DNA of 64,000 nt, from NCBI RefSeq assembly GCF_025766255.1, contig NW_026516719.1, forward strand, positions 186,001 through 250,000, written 5' to 3'. Below are positions 41,019 to 52,873 of this stretch, piece after piece. This stretch comes from Zychaea mexicana. Taxonomy: Eukaryota; Mucoromycota; Mucoromycetes; Mucorales; Lichtheimiaceae. The position numbers and the translations under genes were made by a program. The notes below the pieces were generated by a model. It did no database searches. It was not told the DNA's origin and saw only the letters and a program-made list of their open reading frames with translations. Within the stretch, counting starts at the first letter, position 1, and each line of letters starts with the position of its first letter.

Positions 41019-43126
41019 GGTTTATTACTTAGTGTATATGCTCGTTGCAAATAGAAGGTAAAACGGTAAAGAAAGGTAAAAGGAGAGGAAAAAAAAGAAA
41101 GAATGCAAGAAAGAAAACGTCAAGGTAGAATAGTGTTCGTCTTTTTTTGGGATAGAGGAGTGATAGAGCAAAAGAAGGGGGGTGAGGGTAGGTTTAAGGG
41201 AGGTTTTTTTTTGTGTCGAACGCGAAGAGGAGTGAGGATACGATCAAGATTTACTTTTCTCGAGTCTCAAAAAAAAGCTAGAGAGAAGGAACGAATTTTC
41301 CCCCGAGACATATACAAAAAGCATGGTCCTTGCTAAAAGCGACCGTAATTTTGAGACCTCTTTTTGCCATTGTCGTCATATAATCATATTTGCATGTGCC
41401 CCTTTATGGCAAAAGAGAAAGAAAACAAAAGATTGGGGGCGGTGGTGGGCTCCTTGTTATAGCCGGTATTGGTTCTTTAGACGTGGTGTATTCTTGTTGT
41501 CTATAAACTGGTTAAACTAAAACTAATGGCCAGAGAAAAAGAATTGGAAAACGGCGAGTTGTATTGTCTAACAAAAGCCGTTCAACTGGATCAACCCCCT
41601 ATTTTCTTATTAGATGTAGTAGCTTTGTCCAACAATGCTCTTGTCCTACTCGCAATTGTTTATTTGAGAAAGGGAGAGAAGACATAATAGTAGGTCTTCA
41701 AGATTTGTTACTGCTGCTTTGCGACTTTAAGGATACCTTGTGGTATATTATTTGACGTTTCGAAAAATTGAACAATACGCATGCTGAATATGTTTTAAAA
41801 TCGTGACCCACACTATATGCATGTGATTATAGGGGCGCTACATGTCACATACAAGAAGGCGCACATACACACATTTTTATAACCCTTATTATCACCATTG
41901 AACGGTACCGAAGATCAATGGTAAGGGCTAGTGTTTTGAAGAAGGGGAAAAGTTAAGAAGGCTGACACTTGATACATACTGTTTAGTTCACCGATATACC
42001 ACGAGCATCAGCATATAGTAGTAATATTGACGGTTTCGTGTTAAAAAAAACTCCTCGGGTAAAAGAATATTAGTTTGACGAGTCCAATGTCAATGCCCTG
42101 AAAATCAACGATAACAAAGTGATTAAGATTACGATTCGGAAAACTTGTCATAATGTAATACTATATAGTACGTACAGCCATGGTCATATCATACTACTAT
42201 TACAGTAATGCTTGCGCGTCTACTCAATACATGCTGATGCAACATGTGTAAAATCGAAAGTCCTTTACCTTTTTTAATGTTAAACTTTCGGGGTGACTTC
42301 ATGGGGTTGCCCTTATAAACTTCAGTATCATATATCCTTCTGTATCTCTAAAAAACAAATATCAATACGATTGTTACCTGATAAAATGCTGACCATGATG
42401 ACAATAAGATACATCTCTATTCGTTTAGAAAGTCTATTATGAAGTATTTAATGCTTATCTTGGGCTGAGCATCGCTGAGCTTCTGAAGCTTTACACAATA
42501 ATCGTTCTTACGTTGATAATCAGCATAACGTCGTTATACTCATATACGTTGGTACTGTTGTATTTGGACAGACACGTTTTCCCATTTCAACCTCTAAATT
42601 CATTAAAAAATCTAACGAGCAATAGATTTCAAGCTTACTTTAAGTTGTGTCATCAAAACGACGTTTTTTTCGCATTTGGGTCTTCCTTCTCTTGCTGTAA
42701 TATGACATGTCTTTCATCCTGTTTTTGTGCCTGTGATGTGCGATTTGAGTAACAAAATTATCTGTGCGTGTGGTGACAAGGTTTTCTCCAGGGATTTTAA
42801 CACGAGCTACTGCCCTGAATCTTGATTGCCTCAAAAGTCTTTGCTGATAAGGATGATAGCTAGCGGCAAAAGTAGAAGTACAAGCATCCAGCACTTTAGA
42901 TTCACTTGCATCCCTTGCAGACAGTGCAGTTTTTTTTTGGCTTGAGAAGTAGAAGCAAAAAGAGCTTGGTACATGTCATCCGTTAACTTTAAAATAGCGG
43001 AAAATGATTGAAATAAAGAGTAAACTCGGGCATGAATATACCAAGCTATTTTTTTATTGTGAGTGATACTAGGCTGCTTTACTGGTCGTCTTCTGATACG
43101 AAGTATATATTTATACAGTTAACTTG
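41019..43126. other. 2.1-kb intergenic region, no gene seen
   Basis: Holds the G-alpha promoter (a G/A-rich segment 41040-41290) and the 3' flank of the Bro1 gene. Several short ORFs (41103-41755, 42513-42894) lack recognisable motifs, start context or splice continuity. Confidence 0.45.
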
Positions 43127-46100
43127 CTAATCCAACAATGATCCACCGCTGTTTTGTTGCTGCCAATATGGGTTTGGTAGTGGCGGTTGTTGTTGATGCT
43201 GCTGCTGCTGATGATGATGATGTTGTTGTTGCCCTGTTGCGTAGTAAGGTTGCTGTCCGCCGGGTGGCTGCGGTTGAAAGGACTGTTGTAAGGGTGGTGG
43301 TTGCGGCTGACCACAAGGGCTCTGGTTCAGAGGAGCTGGAGGGGCTGTCGCAGTAGCGCTTCCTGAGGCTTGGTATGCATAGGGTTGCTGTGGTGCGCTC
43401 CTATAGTAGCTCTCATTAGGGTTAGGAGGTCTATAGGGTTGCTGCTGTTGCAGCTGCTCCGGCGTTGGATTTGGTGCAGCATACGGGTATTGTTGTTGTG
43501 GTTGAGAATATGACATGGGTGCCGATGGTACATGGTGGTGCTGTTGAGGTGGCTTTGGGGGTAACATTGGGGGCTGCTGTTGTTGATGGGATACATAAGG
43601 TGATGGGGTACTATATGGTTGCGGCTGCTGTTGATATGGTGTAGGCGGTGGTGGCATACTGGGCTGTTGCTGCTGCTGTTGTTGTTGTTGCAGAGGCATT
43701 CCTAGAGGGGGTTGTGGATACTGCTGCGATCCAGTAATCGAAGAAGGCTGTCCATAGGGCGAGTATGCGGTTGCAAACGTTGGTGGAGCATTAGAAGTTG
43801 TTGTTGACCCAGTTGAGCTGTTTAGTGACATAAATCGTGCTTGATTCGTCAAATTCGCCATACCGTCCGTGGAATCGACAGGCTGCATACTCGGCGCAGA
43901 TGGATTGTAGCTCTCGATTTTTTGTTTCAACATTTCCTGCTCTCGCACACTTCGTTCAGTGTCTAGCTTTTCCGCGAGTTGCTTCCGCTCTTGGTCCCGT
44001 TCTTGCACAAACCGTTTCACATTTTGACAAAGTGAGTCAATTACGTCCGATGCATTTGAGTAAAACTGAATGCCTTTACTGTTATTGAAAGTGAGTTATA
44101 CATGAATCTACTAACAATCTTCAGGCATTTCAACTAAAAAGAGATAAAGTTACTTACTTGAGATCCTCGCGGACCTCGAAATACTGCGTTCTGGCGTTGT
44201 TAAAACGGGTAATAACCGTCTGTCGTCGTTGATCAACTTGGCCATAGCGCTTTTGTAACTTTTCGGCATCTTTATCCTCCACCAGTGCTTTAAACGCGTC
44301 CGCGAGCTCGCGGATTGCTTGTTTCTGCTGTTGGATAGTTGCAGATATTCTTTGCTGATGTGGATTGTATTTCTCTAATTCTGCTGTAAATATTTGCTGC
44401 TCAACGTTCGACGTCTTTTTGTTCAGAATTAGAACATTTGAAATATCATCATCCATGGACTGTATCAAGGAAGAACATATACGTATTTAGCGTCTTATTT
44501 AGCACCTGTACACCCAATATTAGATCTTTAGTAATTTACCCTTTGTCGCAAATCCTGGAAAGTTTCCTTTCGTTCGCTTTCAATGTTGCGCAGTTTTTCG
44601 AGAGCGGATTCGACACTGTTCAGTTTCGACTTCATATTACTGTTGCTGTTACCACTACCATTGTCAGGGGTCATGTCCAAATCAAGCAAGCTCTGTGTGT
44701 CTGCATTCTGGGAACCCTGGTCCAGAACAGCAGACGCAGTTTCCGTAAATGCCCTTTCCAAATCTGAGCTCTTGCTCCCCTTCTTCAGGATATCGATGTC
44801 CTTGGAAACCTTGTCAAGACGTTGTACGATCTCACTGTCCGAAATGTTTGCTTGTTCAAGTGTCTGGCGATGATTCTTGATATCGCGTCGAAAATCCCCT
44901 GCAATTTGGGAAGAAGGCTGCTGTGTCCACAATTCACCATACTTAACCTACAATGAATATAAAGGAGGAGAAGAGAAGTGCAGAGGGGAGGTGGAAAGAA
45001 GGAGGGATTTGAGCATACGAAACAGAAGAATTACCCAAGATTATGTGATAAGGTTGTGTTACCCGCATCTTTTCGCATTCGTGCATCTCCTGGTCGAGAC
45101 TAAGAGTTGCCTCATCCAGCTTTTGCGTCGCGTGTCGCTTAAATCCTTCCAACGTCTGGATTATCTCCCGAATAGACGTGCGATCTGCCGATTCTTCTAT
45201 CGCAATATCCTCAGCCCATTGCCGAACCTCCTTGGACGGCGTCATCAACTCATCCAGCGACTGGTCTTCCTGTTTCCTGAACTTTTCCAGGGAGGCTGGA
45301 AGATTCATGTATTCCAATGACGTCTTGAGTTCCGCTTCAGCCAGTTCACATCGCTCGGATTCTGTACGCAACAACTTGGCCTTTTCTTCCGAGTACAAGG
45401 ATGCGCTTTCGTGGACGCTCAGAGGGACTAAAGATGCAAAGATATCAGGCCCAATCACTTTACCAATATCGTTCTGGCCGTAAAGTTCCGACATTGGGAT
45501 TGGCTTGACCGCTTTCAACCGATCGCTGGGAGTCAGGATGGATTCTTGGGGCACGTTGTCGTGATAGATCATGTCGTTATCACGCGTGGCTGACGTGCAC
45601 TTTTCCTTGGACGTCGCTGCGAGCGATTTGGCGAGTTCCTGAAGGACTGAACCGCCGTCGGCAGAAATGGTGCCATTGGCATGGTTGCTGGATTGGATTT
45701 GATGGATGAGGTTTGTTGCTAGCTTGCCACTGGCTTCCTTAGCGGCAGATTCTGACACTTGTAACCGTGCAACCTGCTCACCAAACTGCTTTTCAGACTC
45801 GCAAAAAGCAGCCTTGTGTTGCTGTGTGAGTGCTTGATAGTATTTGTGCTTGACCTGACATAGAGTGATCCAAGCCTTTTCGATACCAACACCGCGACCC
45901 ACTGCATCTTGCATCGCATCGATCAAGTTGCCGTACACCCATACGGCATGACTAGCTAGCTTGGCTACCAATCCATCTCGTTTTTTTTCGCGTATGCTGC
46001 TTTCCAAAAAACATTCGTGAGCCTGTGCCAACATCAGTTCTGACAACATCTTGACGGTTTCGCGGCTCAGATCTTGTGACGGTGCGTGCAAGAAATTGTC

Positions 46101-46667
46101 ATTGATGTACTGGAAAACGCCAGCGGCAGCTTGGAAGTAATTGAAGGTCTTTTTCCGGCCATCCGCTTCCGCACGGTTTTGTGCCGCTGCAATAGAAGAC
46201 AGTGTTGCCCCGATATTGAATAGGATGCTTGCTTTCTCGTATGCCAGCGAGTATTGTGCTATCGCTCGGCCGTCAAAAGCGTCGTACCTAGCAATCAAGA
46301 GAAAAGAGTCGTTGAGCGCCTTAAACGAAAGCTGCAAAGGACAACCGCTTCTCTTTCTTTTTCTCCCGTCCGTATTAACTTCTTACCAGTTGAAGAGAAC
46401 TTTGACATTGCGTTCATCGACAGGAAATCGTAGGTCTAAAAGCTCCAACTGACCGAAATACCGGTAAAGTAAATCTCTTCCCGTGAGATCCTTGCCTGCA
46501 CCACGCGTGTCTTGGCGAAGACGGTTGAGCGTATAAGCTTCTTCGCTATACTTTTCAGGATCTTCTTGGTAAACGTGAGCGATATAAGACTTTAACGGGA
46601 AGGTCCAATCGACGTCAGTGGTGCGTTTAAATGGTACGCTTAGAAAAGGTATTTGTGATTGCGACAT
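43127..46667 (-). CDS. BRO1: Bro1/ALIX-type ESCRT-associated protein
   Basis: Predicted 1055-aa endosomal protein. Bro1-domain proteins bind ESCRT-III Snf7 and recruit deubiquitinase to the multivesicular body; the paralogue Rim20/PalA acts in pH signalling. Exons on the minus strand: 46667-46387, 46287-45063, 44947-44540, 44459-44158, 44078-43127; 3168 nt, in frame. The Bro1 domain is N-terminal (IPFLSVPFKRT; YSLAYEKASILFNIGATLSS, the core helix). A coiled V domain follows (PMSELYGQNDIGKVIGPDIF, which contains YxxxD-like surface, and LEKFRKQEDQSLDELM). The last 250 residues are Pro/Gln/Tyr-rich with a polyQ run and PPxY-like and PSAP-like stretches (VPSAPMSY). Length and tail fit Bro1/ALIX better than Rim20. 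Divergent from DHX34, 159 bp between starts. Confidence 0.9.
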
Positions 46668-46826
46668 TATGTGGTTTCTTGGGGGGTATAGAAGCGCTTG
46701 GCATAAACTTTGGGCGAAGCCCGTTCGTTTTTTTCCGATGAGGGAAGCTTTCCCAAATTGGGACAACGACGATCCCAAAAGAGCAGTAGGCTCCTCACTA
46801 TGCACTAGTTTTTTTATATCCCTACC
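46668..46826. promoter_or_regulatory. Short bidirectional promoter BRO1/DHX34
   Basis: Only 159 bp separate the two divergent start codons, so both promoters and leaders must lie here. A short T-rich run (TTTTTTTATATC) precedes the DHX34 ATG. Confidence 0.55.
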
Positions 46827-49800
46827 ATGAGTCGAAGGCGACGCCAGGAACACATTCCAGAAGAACGTTATGACATTGATGGAACACTGATAAAAAATGA
46901 AGCCGCGTTTAAAGCAAAATCTTGGAATCTAAGTAACATTGTACGCTATACTTTTAAAAGAATAAACAGAGGGATCTATCTGATCGGCTTATGTAAAGAA
47001 CAGAATCAGCTAATAACGAAACTTGCAGTTACGCGATCCTGTAGCTAGATCGCGTGCGATTAAAGAGGCTCAAGAATATATCAAAGCTAATCGTGGCAAG
47101 CTGGAGCTTGAAAAAAGAACTTGGAGCGAAGAAACAGACGAAATATTCTTTTCTCGAAAACGAAAAGGACTGGCTGCTTGGATGATGCCTCGAGGATCGC
47201 CCATCTATTTTGAGTTTGAAGGTAATAAATCTTACAACTGATAGTGAATGAAAATGAAAGAAACATATAATAACACTTTGAGTATAGCGTTTTATCTTAA
47301 ACTGAAGGAAAGTCTACAGGCGGACAATCCATCTTCTCTATCGTCGTCGTCAAAGAAGTATGAAATGCTGCGACGTGAGGGCGAATTGCTTCGACATGCT
47401 TTGATCTTGTTCCAGGATTTTCAAAGAAAAAAGACGGCCCAATTGAAAGAAAAACTTGCAGCCTATAAAGCCGAGCTGCCAATCACTGCATACTCCAATG
47501 CCATACTGCGCACACTAGCAGAACATCGAGTCTTGCTAGTTGCAGGCGATACCGGATGTGGTGAATACTTTATTCTATCGTGAATTCAACGTGGTAGCTC
47601 GATGCTAATAACTGGCTGCCATAGGTAAAAGTACCCAAGTGCCTCAAATCCTAATGCAAGCAGGATATCACAAAATTGCATGCACACAACCACGAAGAAT
47701 TGCATGCTCGTCACTAGCAAGACGTGTCAGTTACGAAACATTAAACGAATTTGGATCACAAATTGCCTACCAGGTGCGATTTGAAGGCACACAGACGAAA
47801 CGCACGCGAATCTTGTTTTTGACAGAAGGTCTACTGCTACGACAATATGCAATGGATCCCTTACTATCCATGTACGATGTGATTATTGTCGACGAAGTGC
47901 ACGAACGACACATGATGGGCGACTTTCTGCTTGCTTTGTTAAAACGATTATTGGCCGTACGACAAGACTTGCACGTCGTACTTATGAGTGCTACCATCAA
48001 CGCTGAGCTTTTTGCTCAGTATTTCGACGCACCAACACTCAACGTACCCGGTCGCATGTACACAGTCAAGACACATTATTGGAAAGAAGGACAAGATGAC
48101 AAAAACTTGGTTAACGATGCCGCATATCATCGACGACAAACAGCCACTGTTAAAGAATCTGTTCCAAGTCGGTCTGAGCGAATCGATGCTGGGCCGTATT
48201 TGAAAGTACTAGAATATATTGATCAGTCTGTCCCTGTCGCCGAGCGCGGTGATTTATTGATCTTTATGTCTGGAATCAACGAAATATCTACATTGGCAGA
48301 CGAGCTCAAACAATATGGTGAACACAGTAAAAATTGGATTATCTTGATGCTGCATTCAACGCTGGCGGTGGATGAGCAGGATAAGGTATTTGATACCCCA
48401 CCGGAAGGTGTTCGCAAGTGCATCATCAGCTCCAATATCGCCGAGACCAGTTTGACAATTGATGGGATCCGCTTCGTGATTGATTCTGGCAAGGTCAAGG
48501 AACTAAGCCATGATGCAAATTCGAATATGAGCAAACTGTCCGAGTTTTGGATATCAAAGGCAAGCGCTACACAGCGGGCTGGACGCAGTGGTCGGACGGG
48601 ACCAGGCGAGTGCTTTCGTTTGTACTCGCAAAACGAGTTTGAACATTTCAACGACTTTGCTGTGCCGGAAATTCAACGTGCTCCCCTGGAACCGCTGTTG
48701 TTGCAGATTAAAGCCTTTGAACTGGGCGATCCACGAGTATTTGATTATGTTGAGGTGTGTGCTTGTATTTTATTTACTAGAATTGACGATCACATGAAGA
48801 ATTAACAAAACTTGATACACTAACCATAAAACAGGCCCCATCTATCGACGCTGTTAATGCATCCATGAATTTTCTCCAAAATTTGGGTGCTGTAGATAGC
48901 ACTGAGAGAATTTTGGGGTTAGGAACTGTGCTAGCAAACCTTCCAGTGGACGCTATCATTGGCAAGATGCTGTTAATGGCAACGGTAATATCACAATAAT
49001 CGGAGCACGTTATATACTTGTGGTACTCATTTTTGACTTTTCCAAAGGTCTTTAACCTCGTAGATCCAATTATTACTATCGCGGCTAGCATGAGCGTACA
49101 ATCTCCCTTTACACGTTTATCACCTGACGTCCACTCCGATATACTTCGGGTGAGAGCAGTACTATACCAGTCCACTAGTTAGCATGTCATTGACGAAGAT
49201 GATTACATATTACGCTTGCAGAATCGAAGAAAACTAGATTCGGAACACGGAGACCCGATTACACTGGTGAATCTTTGGCAACAGTGGCTCAATGCTAAAA
49301 GTGACCGTAAGGTAATAGCTCTTTCTTTTGCGAGAAATGTTTCTATCTCAATATACTGATATTATATATATAAAAGACATCTTCAAGAAACTGGTGTCGA
49401 AGACATGGCATTGAAGAGCATCGCTTGTATGAGGTATAACCTTTAGTCTTCACCGAGAGTATGAATATTAAAGCATTAAATTTGATTTGCTTCACGATAG
49501 ATTGCAAAAATGAGGCGCCAGTTCGAGAAGGTCTTGAACGATTTTCAGCCTGGTCTTCTGCAGCATCTTAAAGAGCAAGAGAATTCTGAAGAAGAAGTAA
49601 CGACTGTTCTACTTAAAAATTATATTACGCTTATACATCAACTGGAAAAATTAACTTAATGCTGTTATTAGAGAGAGCAACGATCTAGAAAACGCGATCA
49701 GCTGAAACGAGAGAAATACGAAGAACGATCAAGCAAACGTCGACGCATACTTACAATGGAATATGAAGAACAAGAAGATTGGCAAGGTGAGTAGTCTTTT

Positions 49801-51407
49801 TCTTTTGCATTGAAACCTGTAATCAATTGCTAACGAAGCACAACTAATAGCGGAGGGACACAATACCTCGGATATACGAGACCTGGAATTTACGATGGCA
49901 AATAATGTTAAAAATCTGATGTCAAGAGCGGCCACGCTGAGCAAACGTGATATTAATTTGATTAAGCTCATAATCTGCTCGGCATTATATCCTCAACTTG
50001 CAATTGGCGACGAGCACAACCCTTACCGCAAAAGCAATGAAATTGTCTTTCATACGCCAGGTAATATCTGCTAAAGGAAAGCACACGAATGATGGACGAA
50101 ATCCTAACTCGTATAGCTTTTCAACAGTCAAGAAGTTTATATCAATCCATCCAACTAGTGTAATTTCCGCACACCCAGACTGGGTACAGGGAATTGGTGA
50201 CAATGTACGAAAAGGTTAGTTCGCCATCTTTTTTGAAGCCGTTTTCATATTTTCCTCGTGCTCATTATTATGACAACTCTTTTTATATAGATGATCTTGC
50301 TGTGGAGCAATCAATGCAGCACCAACTCCTATGTTACTTACAGTTGTTGGAAACCAATAAGCCGTATCTACTGGGTTTAACCAGAGTTCCTGGTATTCAT
50401 ACTCTTCTTTTATTTTCAAAAACAAGTATGTATTTTATATATTGTTTGAAAAAGGTGATCAGTAGACGACATATACATCATATACTTACAATGTTTAAAA
50501 AAACTAGTCGACACAAACGCAGACTGCAGCGTGCTTGTATTTGACACATACTACATGGCCAAATTTAGGACAACTGCTGTGGCCGAACATGTGCTTTATT
50601 TAGCGTACAAACTACGAGAAACGTGGCTCTACTTATTGAACCGACGAATCAGTCGTGGTTTGGGGGAGGTACTAATATTATTGATAGTAGTTATATATTA
50701 TAAGTACATATGACATTAACACTAAATAACCGCCTCATACTTAGCAAGTACCTGAAAGCGATATTGAGGAGATTATTATCACCCCATCAGCCCGTGAAGA
50801 TATGCCAAAGACCATTAAAAAGATCATAGTGGAGCAAGAGAAATCAAAATGCAAGGGAAAAAGCAAAGTCGATATGTGGACACCGGCAGTAGAGTCTGCG
50901 TTTCAAGCACAAGTGGATTCACTGGCAGATCAACTAGCAATTGCCATGGAAACAGCCATATCGGCTGATTTTAGAGTAGCTAAACCTTCTGAACTCATTA
51001 ACATGGTAAGATCCACTATCACCTTTCGCATAAGCAAATCCAATCTGACATGCTCCGTGTATATGTGTAGTATCCAAAGTATACAAAGCCGACTGAAAAG
51101 ACCGAGTCCAACTTACCAAGGGCATGGAATTCACGGGATGGTAAGTGTACCCAGATAAAAGGGACTCTTTTCTTATCACTGACATTTGGTTTCTGTTATA
51201 GTTATCCGTGAAGGCATACGTATCACGCCAAATCTATACTATAACACTCTGGATGCACCTTCATGCGCCTCCAGCGTTCCAGTAGAAGAAGAGGCTATTC
51301 CAGCAAATATCAAAATGTATTGGCACTGCCCTCACTGCGATTCGACCTTTTCTTTTACCCATAATGATATACTCAATCATCTTCCAAATTGTCATAGCCC
51401 ATCCTAG
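46827..51407 (+). CDS. DHX34: DEVH-box RNA helicase DHX34
   Basis: Predicted 1146-aa DEAH/RHA-type helicase; in animals DHX34 promotes nonsense-mediated decay. Seventeen exons: 46827-46940, 47029-47221, 47288-47560, 47625-48754, 48835-48984, 49048-49149, 49222-49311, 49377-49433, 49501-49596, 49672-49786, 49851-50060, 50128-50214, 50291-50425, 50518-50668, 50745-51005, 51070-51140, 51202-51407; 3441 nt, in frame. Motifs: GDTGCGKSTQVPQ (Walker A, split by intron 3), IIVDEVHERHMMGD (DEVH), VLMSATINAELF, SSNIAETSLTIDGI and QRAGRSGRTGPGE. Then come the ratchet/OB regions with WCRRHGIEEHRLYE and ICSALYPQLAIGDEHN, and a C-terminal finger (YWHCPHCDSTFSFTHNDILN with HLPNCH). The DEVH box, length and C-terminal finger distinguish it from splicing Prp helicases. 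Acceptors at 49047 and 49376 are A-rich. Confidence 0.9.
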
Positions 51408-51622
51408 TTCAGCAACACACTCTCTCCAACTCTCGACTCCTACTACTACATGTGTCTAAAACTTACAGCATCTATACATCATATTAGACAGAAGTATAAT
51501 CATAAGAACGGTATCGAATCTTTTGGCAATCTTTAATTTGCATATGCTAATATCAGAAAAGAAAAGATGTAGAAAGAATTTCGACCTGTACAATGCATAT
51601 CAGGTATATGTACAACTCTTGT

Positions 51623-52585
51623 TTAACACACTGTATTGTCGGATTTTGCGTTCAAGATCAGGGCAACAATCAGACCGTAAAGACCTAAAACTTCGGCGAA
51701 AATCAGAATAAGCACCATGGCAACGAATAATCGAGTTTCACGCGCATATCCACGAACACACTATATATCAAATTTGTTGGTTAATCCGGTTGTCATATAT
51801 CTTTCTTTTTGTCTCCTTGACTGTAAAAAGAAAATTAGACATACATAGTCGCCGACAATGCCAATGGCATATCCGGCAGCTAGACCGCCAACGCCGACAG
51901 CTAGTCCTGCACCAAGTGCAACAAATCCGCTAAAATAACAGTAGACATGAGATGCTCTGTTCGCATTCCCATTAAGAAAGAAGCTACTAAGGTCGTGACT
52001 TACGAGAACAAAGAGTAGCCGGAGGTTGGTGACACTAAGATGGATATAAAAATGAAGTGTTAAAGAACGACCGACAACGGCTTCCATGACAACGCATGTA
52101 AAACAAAAGGGAGCTTGAACTTACTCTGACCGACAAGCAAGACAGCCACGACGAGACCGTAAACAGCAATAATACCACTCATGACAACAGGAATCAAAGA
52201 CTATAGATACCGTAATGTTTAATACAGGATATCCATAAATATTACTGCGTTCTGCCGAAGAAAAAGTATACCTTCATGACGAGTTCAGGACGGAAGGGGC
52301 CGATACCAGCAATACCAATGCCAGCTCTCGATGTACCGTATGCAGCTCCTAATGCTACAGTTTGTTAAACCAATTAGCCAAGAATGTTTAAATTGTCAAG
52401 TTAATTCGTAAGTGAAGGATAAAAACGTACAGCTGAATGCCATCTATAATAACGCGCGTCAGTTAAATTGGTTAGCATGTAATCCACCAAGAAAACAGTT
52501 CTTCATGAGTTGCTACGTACAGCGGAAAAGACGCCGGCAAAGCCGAAAAATGGTGCGTAGGTTGGACAGTATACGGCTGGATCCA
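51623..52585 (-). CDS. VMA3: V-type ATPase proteolipid subunit c
   Basis: Predicted 163-aa, four-helix membrane-ring subunit that carries protons through the vacuolar ATPase. Exons on the minus strand: 52585-52520, 52443-52431 (13 nt), 52354-52272, 52200-52125, 52034-52004, 51929-51845, 51760-51623; 492 nt, in frame. Sequence marks: [55 protein letters not shown] and [20 protein letters not shown] with the essential Glu in the last helix. The N-terminus is short, as in subunit c and unlike the longer c''. It could be c' (Vma11-like), but the overall pattern suits c. Seven exons for 492 nt is a high intron density. Confidence 0.93.
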
Positions 52586-52873
52586 TGGGTGTGTTTTGTT
52601 CGATGAAGGAAGGGGGGAGTGTGGTGCGTTGAGAAGAAGCCTTGAAACGCAAAACGATTAAGGGCAAAACGCCGCCGGGCCATGCGGAGTTGTAGTCACT
52701 TTTGAAACGATGTCTTTGAGCGGCTATGCTATAATTGTTCTGCACGTTTAAAGCTGTGATAACAGAGTTATAATCACCAATACTGATATCATAGGCACAA
52801 TTATTCATAGTTGGTAAATGGATTGTTTAATATTCAAAAAAAAAGGAATAGAGATTCTAGGGAGAGATAATTC

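Noticed and set aside
43600..43700. Polyglutamine run in Bro1 as a frameshift or assembly error
   Set aside because: The frame stays open through the whole Pro/Gln-rich tail, which is typical of this family in fungi.
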